Assembly (NCBI GenBank): GCA_965263485.1
Contig: CBDHHO010000004.1
Location: forward strand, 186,001-250,000
DNA length: 64,000 nt
DNA from: Haliotispira sp965263485
GTDB lineage: Bacteria; Spirochaetota; Spirochaetia; SP-2023
Direction of reading: 5' to 3'
A model generated the notes under the pieces. That model searched no databases, was not told the DNA's origin, and was given only the letters and a program-made list of their open reading frames with translations. This document shows, in pieces, positions 18,550 through 26,895 of the stretch; within the stretch, counting starts at the first letter, position 1; each line of letters opens with the position of its first letter. The position numbers were made by a program, and so were the translations under genes.

Positions 18550-19205
18550 CCGACCAACTCCCCGCACTCCTTGGCAATGCGCATTGCCTGCTGGGCCCGA
18601 TCGCGAATTGCAGACCAGTCCCGCGCCGCAATCAATTTACGCGCAGCAATCCACGAACCACCCACCGCAGCAATCATCGGGCTTTGCAAGTACGCGCCCA
18701 GATTCCCTGCATTGACCCCTCCCAAGGGCATATAGCGCAGGCCCAAATGGGAGTACGGCGTATTCAGGCTCTGCAGGTATGGCAGGCCGCCGAGCGGCTC
18801 GGCGGGGAAAAACTTGAGCAGGGAGATCTTGTATTCGAGCGCCGCTTCCAGTTCAGATGCCGTGCTGATGCCAGGGTAGAACGGGAAGCCCCTCTGGATG
18901 GCGGCCTCCACTACACGGCGGTTCATGCCAGGGGCCACCCCAAAGTCTGCTAGGTCCTTGACCCGCTCCACCTGCTCAGCACTGATGATCGTACCCACTC
19001 CGAGGAGCATCTGGGGATACCTGCGGCGCACCAGCTCTACGGCAGCAAGGGCGTAAGGGCTGCGCAGGGCCAATTCGATCCCCGCAATCCCAGCTTCGAG
19101 GAGGCTCTCCATTGTCGGCGCGAGCTCCCCTTCCCGCTCGAACACAACCACGGCAATGACTTTCTCCCGGCACAGCCGCTTTGTTATTTGATCTGCTTCT
19201 TCCAT
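18546..19205 (-). CDS. eda: KDPG (2-dehydro-3-deoxyphosphogluconate) aldolase
   Basis: 219-residue class I aldolase with a TIM barrel. KVIAVVVFERE begins the fold; LLGVGTIISAEQV, FGVAPGMNR and PFYPGISTASE follow. The Schiff-base Lys lies in LLKFFPAE, and the phosphate-binding loops are PLGGVNAGN and AVGGSWIA. It splits KDPG into pyruvate and glyceraldehyde-3-phosphate. ATG 19205 gives the normal family length; an in-frame ATG at 19262 would add 19 residues, and neither has a clear ribosome site. It is the first gene of the leftward run. TATAAT-like sequence lies in the AT-rich stretch about 19325-19365. Confidence 0.87.
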   Translation of the reverse strand: MEEADQITKRLCREKVIAVVVFEREGELAPTMESLLEAGIAGIELALRSPYALAAVELVRRRYPQMLLGVGTIISAEQVERVKDLADFGVAPGMNRRVVEAAIQRGFPFYPGISTASELEAALEYKISLLKFFPAEPLGGLPYLQSLNTPYSHLGLRYMPLGGVNAGNLGAYLQSPMIAAVGGSWIAARKLIAARDWSAIRDRAQQAMRIAKECGELVG

Positions 19206-19360
19206 CGCCAATCCAAAACCGACAATCCAAAACGGATATGAATCCCGAAATACGGAATTCATATTTCATATTCTTATTATTACATGGTTCTGTTGTTCTG
19301 TCAAACCTTTTTTGAAAAAAGTTTCCGCCTAGGATAAATTATTTTATTATAATATTTTAT

Positions 19361-19588
19361 ACCAGAAAGAGCAGGGCTTTACCCCCAGATACGACAGTTC
19401 GTTGTTCTCTCTGCTCCACATATTGCTCCCATGCGAGCTGGCGCAGCATGGGAGAATGAGGGGCGGGCCGTGCGCAGCCAAGGCCCGCCCTTCCTTTTAA
19501 GCAAGAGCCTGTAAGCTTTTCTTTGCTGAGGAAGCGATTCGGCGACAAGATCGCGATTCAGCATCAAAAGCGAATTTTTAGAGGTGCC
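19361..19588. mobile_element. MITE copy lacking a recognisable left end
   Basis: The right end AATTTTTAGAGGTGCC is at 19573-19588, and interior blocks (GGCCGTGCGCAGCCAAGGCC, AAGCGAATTTTTAGAG) are shared with other copies. The left end is not recognisable. It separates the divergent eda and csoR transcription units. With the AT-rich eda leader it accounts for the ~450 bp without genes between eda and csoR. Confidence 0.7.
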
Positions 19589-19602
19589 TGTAGAAATTCC
19601 TC

Positions 19603-19631
19603 TTGACAATCTCCCGTGTAGCTACTATATT
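19603..19631 (+). promoter_or_regulatory. Sigma-70 promoter of csoR-copA
   Basis: TTGACA (19603-19608), a 17-bp spacer, and TATATT (19626-19631). It is the best consensus match in the region, 28 bp ahead of the csoR ATG, and begins 14 bp after the MITE end. Confidence 0.75.
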
Positions 19632-19636
19632 ACATT

Positions 19637-19657
19637 TATAGGATAGGGGGGTATATA
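19637..19657 (+). promoter_or_regulatory. Candidate CsoR operator overlapping the ribosome-binding site
   Basis: TATAGGATAGGGGGGTATAT is a G-tract flanked by AT-rich arms, the known style of CsoR boxes in front of copper genes. It follows the -10 directly. Its GGGGGG doubles as the ribosome-binding site, 8 bases before the ATG. Copper release of CsoR would open both transcription and translation start regions; this is inference from position. Confidence 0.55.
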
Positions 19658-19659
19658 TT

Positions 19660-19962
19660 ATGTCTGGAAATACTATAAAAAAACCCCGTAAGGCACATCA
19701 CCCGTATCAAACCAAAGATACCCTAGTCCGGCGCCTGAATCGCCTTGAGGGTCAAATACGCGGTATCGCGAGAATGATCTCTGAAGATCTATATTGTGAT
19801 GATATCCTGCATCAGTTTGCCAGCGTTGAAGCGGCACTCCACGGCGTACGACGTGCTTTGTTGGAGGCCCATCTCAAAAGCTGCGTGGTCGAGCAGATCC
19901 AGGCGGGCCGGCTGGAGGTATTAGATGAACTGTTGATTACTATAAAAAAAATAAACCGATGA
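19660..19962 (+). CDS. csoR: CsoR-type copper-sensing repressor
   Basis: 100-residue all-helical metal-sensitive repressor of the CsoR/RcnR/FrmR family. TLVRRLNRLEGQIRGIARMI is the family helix. The Cu(I) ligand set Cys-His-Cys is present as Cys46 (LYCDDIL), His71 and Cys75 (AHLKSC), which separates it from the Ni- and formaldehyde-sensing relatives. It precedes copA by 12 bp and should repress the operon until Cu(I) binds. The operator candidate lies at 19637-19657. Confidence 0.9.
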   Translation: MSGNTIKKPRKAHHPYQTKDTLVRRLNRLEGQIRGIARMISEDLYCDDILHQFASVEAALHGVRRALLEAHLKSCVVEQIQAGRLEVLDELLITIKKINR

Positions 19963-19974
19963 AGGACTAATGTT

Positions 19975-22524
19975 ATGGGTAATAAGAATGATATACAAAA
20001 TATTCAACTGCGCATCCACGGGATGACCTGTGCCTCTTGTGTGGCACATGTTGAGAAGAGCATCCAAAAGCTGGCCGGAATCGAGCAAGTCGCAGTGAAC
20101 CTGGCCACGGAAAAGGTGGCGGTTCGCTACGATAAGAGCCGACTGCGAGAAAGCGATATCATTCAAGCCGTAGCTGCCGCCGGATACAGCGCGAGCCCGG
20201 CAGACGAAGTCGGCTCTGCGAGTCGGGACCAAAATGCCGCACGGCAGCAGCAGCGCGATCTGCTGCTGCTCAGCTGCTCGGCCATCCTGACGCTGCCTCT
20301 GTTTTTAGCCATGCTGGACGGTATTTTGGGGCGGCACAATGCCCTGAATTTCTTACATTCAACCGTGCTACAAGCATTTTTAGCCACCCCGGTACAATTC
20401 ATCATCGGCTGGCGCTTCTATCGCAATGGCATTCGCAGCCTGCTGGCGGGCCATCCGGGTATGGATCTGCTGGTAATGTTGGGTACCACAGCCGCCTACT
20501 CCCTCAGCCTGTACAACGGCTTTGCCGGGGCAACGGGGCATCTGTACTTCGAGACTTCCTCAATCATCATCACCCTGATTTTGTTGGGCAAGTATCTGGA
20601 GGCCGGTGCTAAAGGCAAGACCAGCCAAGCCATCAAAAAACTCATGGGTCTGCAACCCGAAAAGGCCATTATCATTGACGAAGAAGGCCAAGGCCCCGAG
20701 CGCGAAGTTGCGCTTGCCGATGTAACCATTGGCGAGATCGTGCTGCTCAAACCTGGCGGACGCGTTCCCGTTGATGGTGAAATCGTGGCCGGGCACAGTG
20801 CCGTGGACGAGAGCACCATTACCGGTGAGAGCATTCCTGTCGAAAAAGGCCCCGGGGACAAGGTGGTCAGTGGCTCGATCAACAGCTATGGTTCGCTGCG
20901 CTACCGCGCCACACATCTGGGCAAAGACTCAGTGTTGGCCCGCATGATCCAGATTGTCGAGCAGGCCCAAGCCAGCAAGGCTCCGATCCAGAAGATCGCC
21001 GATAAGGTATCCGGTATTTTTGTGCCGGTGCTGCTGCTGCTTGCCGCCCTCACCTTCTTATTTTGGTGGCTGGTGTTAGGACAGCCGGTGCCAGGCATCT
21101 TGGCCGTTGTGGCGATGCTGGTCATCGCCTGCCCCTGTGCCTTGGGACTGGCCACGCCCACCGCGATTATGGTCGGCACCGGACTGGGTGCCGAGCGCGG
21201 CATCCTGATCCGCTCCGGCGAGACTCTGGAGCAGGCGGGTAAAATAAGCAGCGCGGTACTCGACAAGACCGGAACGATCACCCGGGGCATCCCCCAAGTA
21301 GAGCAAATACATGTAATACAAAGTACCGACGATCCAAGATCTGACAGGGCGGAACTTTTGCGCTTGGCAGCTTCACTGGAACATTATTCCGAGCACCCTC
21401 TGGCGATTGCCATCTGCGCTTCGGCCCGTTCATATGAAGGCCGGGAACTCACTCTCTCGGAGGTACAGGATTTCCGTTCCTGGCCCGGTGAGGGCATTGA
21501 AGGCTGGATTGAGGGTCGGCATTACGCAGTGGGCAACAGTCGCATGCTGCGGCGGCTGGACCTGGAGGTGACACAGCGGGAGCAGCAACACAAAGTGGCA
21601 CTGGAAGAGCGGGGCCAGAGCGTGGTCATGCTGCTGTGCGAACGGCAGATCATGGGCCTGATTGGCATTGCCGACCAGATAAAGAGCGGTTCGGCGGCGG
21701 GCATCCGGTGCTTGCGGGACATGGGCATCGAAGTCTACATGCTCACCGGCGACAACCGGCGCAGCGCCCAGGCCATCGCTACCCAGGCCGGAGTGCAGCA
21801 GGTACTGGCCGAAGTTCTGCCCGAGCAAAAGGCCGCAGAAGTCCGGAAACTACAGCAGCGCGGTGAGTGCGTGGCGATGGCAGGGGACGGAGTCAATGAT
21901 GCTCCGGCCCTGGCTCTGGCCGATGTGGGCATAGCGATGGGGCAGGGTACGGATGTAGCCATGGAGGCGGGGGACATCACCCTGATGCACGGTGATCTGG
22001 GCCACATTGCCACGGCAATTGAGCTGTCGCAGAAAACCATGCGCAATATCCGGCAGAACCTGTTCTGGGCCTTTTTCTACAACTCGGTGGGTATACCGTT
22101 TGCCGCTCTGGGTCTGCTCAACCCATTGATTGCCGGAGCTGCCATGGCTTTCAGCTCGGTCTCGGTGCTTAGCAATGCGCTGAGATTGCGCCGCTTTACC
22201 CCCAAAGGCTCACAGGGTTTACAGGGATCCTACAAGGATCAACAGTCACGAAGCCGGAGCGAAATATTAGCAATACCCCCAATATCCAATATGAGGGCAA
22301 CGCGTCCCCGGGAGGAAACCATGGAAACAAGCTTGAAAATAGAGGGCATGACCTGCAATCACTGTAAGACGCATGTGGAAAAGGCCGTAGAGGGAGTCGA
22401 GGGAGTCGAGCGAGCCGAAGTAGATTTGGCCGCTGCTATTCTAACCGTGGGAGGGAAACTCAGCCCGGAAGTCGTGGCGCAGATCCAGACCGCAGTGACA
22501 GAGGCCGGATATTCGGTTGTGTAG
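19975..22524 (+). CDS. copA: Cu(+)-exporting P-type ATPase with C-terminal CopZ-like domain
   Basis: 849-residue PIB-type ATPase. Domains in order: HMA domain with GMTCASC (Cys19, Cys22); eight membrane helices; actuator loop TITGESIPVEKG; the transport motif CPC (386-388); phosphorylation motif DKTGT (Asp about 428); SEHPLAIAI; and hinge GDGVNDAPALA. After the last helices a 40-residue hydrophilic linker leads to a second HMA domain (783-849) with GMTCNHC (about 790-796). A C-terminal HMA is unusual, as these normally sit at the N-terminus. GGGAGG followed by ATG lies exactly at its start (22321), so it may also be made as a free chaperone. Confidence 0.93.
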   Translation: MGNKNDIQNIQLRIHGMTCASCVAHVEKSIQKLAGIEQVAVNLATEKVAVRYDKSRLRESDIIQAVAAAGYSASPADEVGSASRDQNAARQQQRDLLLLSCSAILTLPLFLAMLDGILGRHNALNFLHSTVLQAFLATPVQFIIGWRFYRNGIRSLLAGHPGMDLLVMLGTTAAYSLSLYNGFAGATGHLYFETSSIIITLILLGKYLEAGAKGKTSQAIKKLMGLQPEKAIIIDEEGQGPEREVALADVTIGEIVLLKPGGRVPVDGEIVAGHSAVDESTITGESIPVEKGPGDKVVSGSINSYGSLRYRATHLGKDSVLARMIQIVEQAQASKAPIQKIADKVSGIFVPVLLLLAALTFLFWWLVLGQPVPGILAVVAMLVIACPCALGLATPTAIMVGTGLGAERGILIRSGETLEQAGKISSAVLDKTGTITRGIPQVEQIHVIQSTDDPRSDRAELLRLAASLEHYSEHPLAIAICASARSYEGRELTLSEVQDFRSWPGEGIEGWIEGRHYAVGNSRMLRRLDLEVTQREQQHKVALEERGQSVVMLLCERQIMGLIGIADQIKSGSAAGIRCLRDMGIEVYMLTGDNRRSAQAIATQAGVQQVLAEVLPEQKAAEVRKLQQRGECVAMAGDGVNDAPALALADVGIAMGQGTDVAMEAGDITLMHGDLGHIATAIELSQKTMRNIRQNLFWAFFYNSVGIPFAALGLLNPLIAGAAMAFSSVSVLSNALRLRRFTPKGSQGLQGSYKDQQSRSRSEILAIPPISNMRATRPREETMETSLKIEGMTCNHCKTHVEKAVEGVEGVERAEVDLAAAILTVGGKLSPEVVAQIQTAVTEAGYSVV
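22321..22524 (+). CDS. Possible internal in-frame CopZ copper chaperone (nested in copA)
   Basis: 67-codon segment from ATG 22321 to the copA stop. It is a stand-alone-sized HMA domain with GMTCNHCKTHVEKAV and a beta-alpha-beta pattern ending AGYSVV, the size of CopZ. GGGAGGAAACC precedes the ATG, a strong ribosome site out of place inside an ordinary coding sequence. Either a former copZ gene has been fused to copA by loss of the copA stop, or both long and short products are made. In E. coli the same pair is made by frameshifting. Internal initiation is inferred. Confidence 0.5.
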   Translation: METSLKIEGMTCNHCKTHVEKAVEGVEGVERAEVDLAAAILTVGGKLSPEVVAQIQTAVTEAGYSVV

Positions 22525-22554
22525 CAGCCTCTCAGAAATCATTTAGAGCTTCCC

Positions 22555-24180
22555 TTACACCACCTGTTTGATCCAGGCGATCTTGCTACCGCGCAGCACA
22601 ATGCGGTAGCGCTCGCAGTTGACCCGGCCATTGAAACTACGGGCCTGAATTATCAGGGTCAAATGGTAGCTGCGCTGAATGCGCAATTTCCGATAGGCCT
22701 TTAGAAAAATACTAGTCGAAGCACTCTCCTCTTTATTCTGTGAAAATTCTTCCGGGCTTGGGGGGTGCCAGAGCTGCTTGGCTTCGCTGTCTTTGATGTT
22801 CTGCAGGTAGGGCAGCAGATTAAACTCCAGAATCTGACAGCCGCGCTGCAAGCGCTTGTGGGTGCGGAACAACTTGGTGCTATTGATGCTCAGGCGTTCG
22901 CGGTAGACGATGACGACTTCGCGGTTGTAGATTTGGCTCAGCGGATTCTTGTGTAACTGGCGCAGAGTGCTGATTTCTGCGGGCAGCTGGTCACAGACGT
23001 CCAAGTGTTCGCGGATGCTGCCGCACTGTTCTTTGCTGCGCGGGTCGTAGAGGTGTAACAGCTGGTAGTTGCCAAATTTATCGGCAAACAGCTTGCGCAG
23101 AACCTCCTTGATACGATCTTTGAACATATAGCCCAGCACGGCAAAGATCACGAAGGGCATTGACCACTGGCCGTAGTAATACATGGTTATCAGCGTTACG
23201 CCCAGGGCGAAGATCATGGCCACGGCGCTGGCCATTGAGAGCCAAAAGTGTGCCATCACACTTTGACTGCGCGCGCTGTTGCTGGACATCGAGAGGCCAC
23301 CATAGCGCCAAGCCTTGAGCTCCCTCTGGTGGAACAGATAGCCCTCGTTGTTGTATTCATCGTCACTCAGGGTGGCAAAGCCATGCTGCCTCTGGTAGCG
23401 CCACTGCAATTCCAGTTCTGCTTGGATAAATTGCTGAAACTCGTTACTAAAGTGATAGTGCTCGCTCAGACGCAGGGAGCGCAGCATCCAGTCGAGGATC
23501 TGGTGGTTGAGATCTTCCAGAGTCCAGCGATAGGCCTCGTTCAAGTGGTTCAGGACTTCGTGCAGGTAGCGTTCGCCCAGCTGCTCCAGTCGGTTCTGGA
23601 TTTGCAGGTAGGAGTTGCTGATCTGAGTAAATTCGCTCTCGACTTCGCAGTATAGCGCCTCACGGATTTGACGGGCATAGTGATTCTGTTCGTGGATTCT
23701 TTTGTGGGGCTGTCCGGCAGCTTGCTCGCCCGCACTGCGCGCTCGCAGCCGTTGGATTTGGGCGCGGCGGGCGTTATTCGAGGCGTTTTTGGTCACGCAG
23801 AGCAGCATTTGCAGCTCGTAGAACACGGGCTCGGCCTGTAGCACCACCTTTTGGGCCATATGCTCCAGACGAGTCAAGGGGCTCAGTTCGTTGGCCGGAT
23901 CCAGAATCGCGGCTAGGTTCATGGCAAAGATTTCGTAGTAGTTCTTGCGCTGGATTTTGGGGAAGACTACCGACTGGGCCAGAGTCTGGGCACCATCCGG
24001 CTCATCGCCATTCCCGTAAGCCAGCCTGCGGGGCACGTGAAAGTAGGCCTCCAGCTCAAAACCGCACCACTTACTGTTTTTTCCCACAGCACGGGTTTCT
24101 GTCTCTCCCGCAGTCGCAATCTCGTGTACGGTGCGGATTTCGATGCGACTGCTGTCAATTTTATGGACCTTGGTTTGCAT
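22555..24180 (-). CDS. Membrane protein of unknown function, 541 aa
   Basis: I do not recognise the family. About 310 residues of soluble, helix-rich, His/Gln-rich sequence precede two hydrophobic segments (about 311-334 and 338-353, MASAVAMIFALGVTLITMYYY and FVIFAVLGYMF). A ~185-residue C-terminal soluble part follows, beginning KDRIKEVLRKLFADKF. No signal peptide, so both large parts are probably cytoplasmic around a membrane hairpin. It is convergent with copA (30-bp gap) and flanked on the other side by a MITE copy. Coding composition matches the neighbouring chromosome. Confidence 0.75.
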   Translation of the reverse strand: MQTKVHKIDSSRIEIRTVHEIATAGETETRAVGKNSKWCGFELEAYFHVPRRLAYGNGDEPDGAQTLAQSVVFPKIQRKNYYEIFAMNLAAILDPANELSPLTRLEHMAQKVVLQAEPVFYELQMLLCVTKNASNNARRAQIQRLRARSAGEQAAGQPHKRIHEQNHYARQIREALYCEVESEFTQISNSYLQIQNRLEQLGERYLHEVLNHLNEAYRWTLEDLNHQILDWMLRSLRLSEHYHFSNEFQQFIQAELELQWRYQRQHGFATLSDDEYNNEGYLFHQRELKAWRYGGLSMSSNSARSQSVMAHFWLSMASAVAMIFALGVTLITMYYYGQWSMPFVIFAVLGYMFKDRIKEVLRKLFADKFGNYQLLHLYDPRSKEQCGSIREHLDVCDQLPAEISTLRQLHKNPLSQIYNREVVIVYRERLSINSTKLFRTHKRLQRGCQILEFNLLPYLQNIKDSEAKQLWHPPSPEEFSQNKEESASTSIFLKAYRKLRIQRSYHLTLIIQARSFNGRVNCERYRIVLRGSKIAWIKQVV

Positions 24181-24243
24181 GGTAAGAGTATTCTAGTCTT
24201 TACGACCCAAAAGGTCACTGGCTGAACGCAGAGTCGAAATATA

Positions 24244-24442
24244 GGGCAGCTCTAAAAATCGTATCGCCTTCTGTGAGAATGGTACCGCGTTCTGGTGCTG
24301 GGCGGATAAGATTTTACCGAGCACAGCCAGGACCGACCTTCCTTTTGGCAAGAGCCTGCCACCTCTTCTGAGGAAGCTGTTCGTTTCAAAAGAGCGAGCA
24401 AGAGCGCTCCATCAAAATGGTGGGAAATTTTTAGAGCTTCCC
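24244..24442. mobile_element. MITE copy, about 199 bp
   Basis: Begins GGGCAGCTCTAAAAAT and ends with the inverse, AATTTTTAGAGCTTCCC. The flanks TATA and TTAG do not form a duplication, so one border has changed or recombined. It fills the gap between two minus-strand genes. Confidence 0.78.
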
Positions 24443-24448
24443 TTTAGT

Positions 24449-25243
24449 TCACAGTACTGCCGTGAGCAATATGGGATTGTGGTCCGAAGGGTAGAGGCCG
24501 CAGCGGGATTCGGAAAGACTCGCATAGCTGATGATTTCTGTAATATTCCGCATGAAAATATAATCTATCTGAGGGCGCTCCGAACAGGGAAGCTGGCCAA
24601 ATTCATGGTATGTCCAGCGGGGGCCGTAACAGAATGGACTTTGCTCAGAAGCACTTTGCAGCGGGATATCTGAACAAAGCAGTTCCCGAATACAGTCTTC
24701 GCCCGGCTCTGCATTGAAATCTCCGGTAACAAAAACCGGTATTTCCTCTTGGCCGGTGATTTCCCCCAATGTTCTCAGAAGCAGCTTGGAGCTGTTGTGG
24801 CGGGCTTGGATGCCACAGTGATCAAAGTGAGTATTTAAAGCCAGGATGGAGCGATTATTACTGCGGCATGAGAGCAAAGCCCAGGTAGCCATGCGCGGAT
24901 CCACGGCATCCCAGCCTTTGAGCCCTGGCTCTTGCGGCTGCCCGGAAAGCCAGAAATGCCCGCTGTTTAGCAGGGCAAAGCGGTCCCGGAAGTAGAATAT
25001 CGGTGCATATTCGCCGGCCTCCTGGCCATCATCGCGTCCGACTCCGACAAAGGCGTATTCGGGCAAGGTAGAACTTATGTCTTCTAACTGGTGTCTGAGT
25101 ACTTCCTGTAAGCCACAGATCTCGGGCCGGTAGAAGCGAAGCAGATCACAGACATAGCAGCGCCGATGCTCCCAGCTGTTTTTGCCATCCTGCTGCGGAC
25201 TGGCACTGTAGCGGATATTGAAAGACATGACTTTGATTTGCAT
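24449..25243 (-). CDS. Endonuclease/exonuclease/phosphatase-family protein
   Basis: 264-residue EEP-fold metal-dependent phosphodiesterase or nuclease. Motifs in order: KVMSFNIRYS, GLQEVLRHQ (metal Glu), LNTHFDHCG, VFVTGDFNAEPG (catalytic Asp-Asn), QIDYIFMR and YPSDHNPILL (catalytic Asp-His). All active-site residues are present. It resembles the single-domain sugar-phosphatase/DNase-like branch. No signal peptide. ATG 25243 is preceded by GGGGG at six bases; an in-frame codon at 25282 lacks this. Substrate unknown. Confidence 0.83.
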   Translation of the reverse strand: MQIKVMSFNIRYSASPQQDGKNSWEHRRCYVCDLLRFYRPEICGLQEVLRHQLEDISSTLPEYAFVGVGRDDGQEAGEYAPIFYFRDRFALLNSGHFWLSGQPQEPGLKGWDAVDPRMATWALLSCRSNNRSILALNTHFDHCGIQARHNSSKLLLRTLGEITGQEEIPVFVTGDFNAEPGEDCIRELLCSDIPLQSASEQSPFCYGPRWTYHEFGQLPCSERPQIDYIFMRNITEIISYASLSESRCGLYPSDHNPILLTAVL

Positions 25244-25291
25244 TTTTCCCCCACATTGCAGCGCAGAACCTATTCTTCTCAAAATAGCTTC

Positions 25292-25319
25292 AGGACACCT
25301 CTAAAGGGGACCTCTAAAG
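25292..25319. repeat. Two MITE ends in tandem
   Basis: GGACACCTCTAAA is directly followed by GGGGACCTCTAAAG in the same orientation. This pattern arises when one copy inserts at the end of another and both bodies are lost. It lies between dprA and the EEP gene. Confidence 0.6.
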
Positions 25320-25323
25320 ACAA

Positions 25324-26544
25324 TCATACCGCAGTGCCGGAATCCGGACTCTGGTACATCGCACGTCCCAAGTACTGTTGCTTGTGGCCCAGTAGTTCGG
25401 CCTGCATATTTTTTGCCACCAAAGAGCCCATTCCTTTGTCGCGACCTTCTCCATTTTCCGGGCTCGCAGACCTCTTGTGCCGGTGAAGAATATCATCTTT
25501 CCAGTCACAAGGCAGTCCAAGAGCCCGGAGCAGGGATGGAGCATCCGGCCAGTGACTGCAACCTTGCTCGCGCAACCGCTGCGCCCCGGCTGAGTCGCCC
25601 AGTACCGCCACATCGTGATTGAGCTCCAAAGCATAGTCGACCAAGTTGAAGGCTTTGCTCTTGGGCCCGAGCTCGGCCATGATCAGGCTGGCGGCCAAGG
25701 CTGCCAAGATGCGATTGCGCTGCAAAAAAGTATAGCGCTGGCGCGGCTGATGGGCCGGATATTCACTGAGCAGCAGACCACCGGAAGAAAGAATCCGAGC
25801 TGCCATCTGACGGGCTTCCGGGGGGGCAATCGCATCCAGCCCACAGGACAAAACCCCAATTACAGGGCAGTGAGCAATCTTTGCTTTGAGGGCCATCTCC
25901 TCTCGGACTTGCAGGGCTCCCTGCAGCATCCCCTCGCAGGCGGCTAACTCAATGCCTTCACTTAGACCGCTGACCAGTTGGAAGCCTCCGGTCGCTGAGA
26001 CTCCACAGGCCAGGGCATAGGCATCACTGCGTCCCCGCAGACTCACTTTGCGGCTGCCGCAGATCGCAAAGCCGGAGAATTTTTTTGTGGCAAGAAACTC
26101 TGTGTTGCCTCTGGCAAAAAGCAGAAAGGGTGGCCGGTACAGCCGGTACAGGGCCTCCGGATACTCTTTTGTGCCATAGATTATTAAGGGCAAGAGGACC
26201 CCTGTGGGAGACCTCGCCATCAGTTCAGCTACCTTGGTTTCGGCCTTACCCAGGGACTGCTGCCAGTGCCGCCAGTTTGCCTCCGGCACGAGACATTCCT
26301 GTTCGGCAGCAGCCTCGTAGCATTGCGCCAGTCCCAGCTGCCAATCGGACAAGCGAAGTTGCCGGGCACAGCAAGGCTCAGCCCGGCTTCGTTGCAATGC
26401 CAGGGCAGTGAGCTGTGCCGCCAGCCGGGCAGGTATGGCACTGAAATGCAGCTCCAGCAATAGGCGTTGCAGAGCGATCGAAATCGGAGAATCTTTGGTC
26501 AGATTTATTGCGGAAAGGGCCGAATCGGAGCAACTATCTGTCAT
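25324..26544 (-). CDS. dprA: DNA-processing protein DprA/Smf
   Basis: 406-residue protein with the DprA Rossmann domain: FAICGSRKVSLRG, VSGLSEGIELAACEG, VIGVLSCGLDAI, LLLSEYPAHQ, FLQRNRILAALAASLIMAELG. It loads RecA on incoming single-stranded DNA during natural transformation. The helical N-terminus resembles the usual DprA N-domain. The canonical SGLAxGID is changed to SGLSEGIEL and the SGSL-type loop to GPKSKAF, so it is a divergent member. Single gene, with MITE material on both sides. Confidence 0.88.
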   Translation of the reverse strand: MTDSCSDSALSAINLTKDSPISIALQRLLLELHFSAIPARLAAQLTALALQRSRAEPCCARQLRLSDWQLGLAQCYEAAAEQECLVPEANWRHWQQSLGKAETKVAELMARSPTGVLLPLIIYGTKEYPEALYRLYRPPFLLFARGNTEFLATKKFSGFAICGSRKVSLRGRSDAYALACGVSATGGFQLVSGLSEGIELAACEGMLQGALQVREEMALKAKIAHCPVIGVLSCGLDAIAPPEARQMAARILSSGGLLLSEYPAHQPRQRYTFLQRNRILAALAASLIMAELGPKSKAFNLVDYALELNHDVAVLGDSAGAQRLREQGCSHWPDAPSLLRALGLPCDWKDDILHRHKRSASPENGEGRDKGMGSLVAKNMQAELLGHKQQYLGRAMYQSPDSGTAV

Positions 26545-26587
26545 ATATTCGTTAACAGGATCATTTATAACAGCAGTGGCAGCATAA

Positions 26588-26837
26588 GGGGACCTCTAAA
26601 AATTCCAATTCTGCACTGAATCGCGATCTTGTTGCCGAATAAAGGTTCTGCCTTCGGCAGGATTTGTGAGGAATGGCCTGCTTCGATGTGCCATTCCTCA
26701 CCGTCAGCAAAGCCTTACCATACAACAAAGTATGCTTCGGCTTCACTTCCTCACTATCGGCAAAATCTCGCTGATTCAGCATCAAAACGCGGTGCAATCG
26801 CTGCGGCGAAGACAAAGCAGAACGATTAGAGGTGCCC
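26588..26837. mobile_element. MITE copy, about 250 bp
   Basis: Begins GGGGACCTCTAAAAAT and ends TTAGAGGTGCCC. The interior contains GAATCGCGATCTTGTTGCCG and TACAACAAAGTATGCTTCGG-type blocks seen in other copies. No duplication of flanks can be made out. It accounts for most of the 351-bp gap between dprA and the transporter gene. Confidence 0.75.
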
Positions 26838-26895
26838 TATACAATTCTCGCAGAAAGCGATCCGATTTTGGGAGCGTCCCTCAAGGCTCCGCGTA

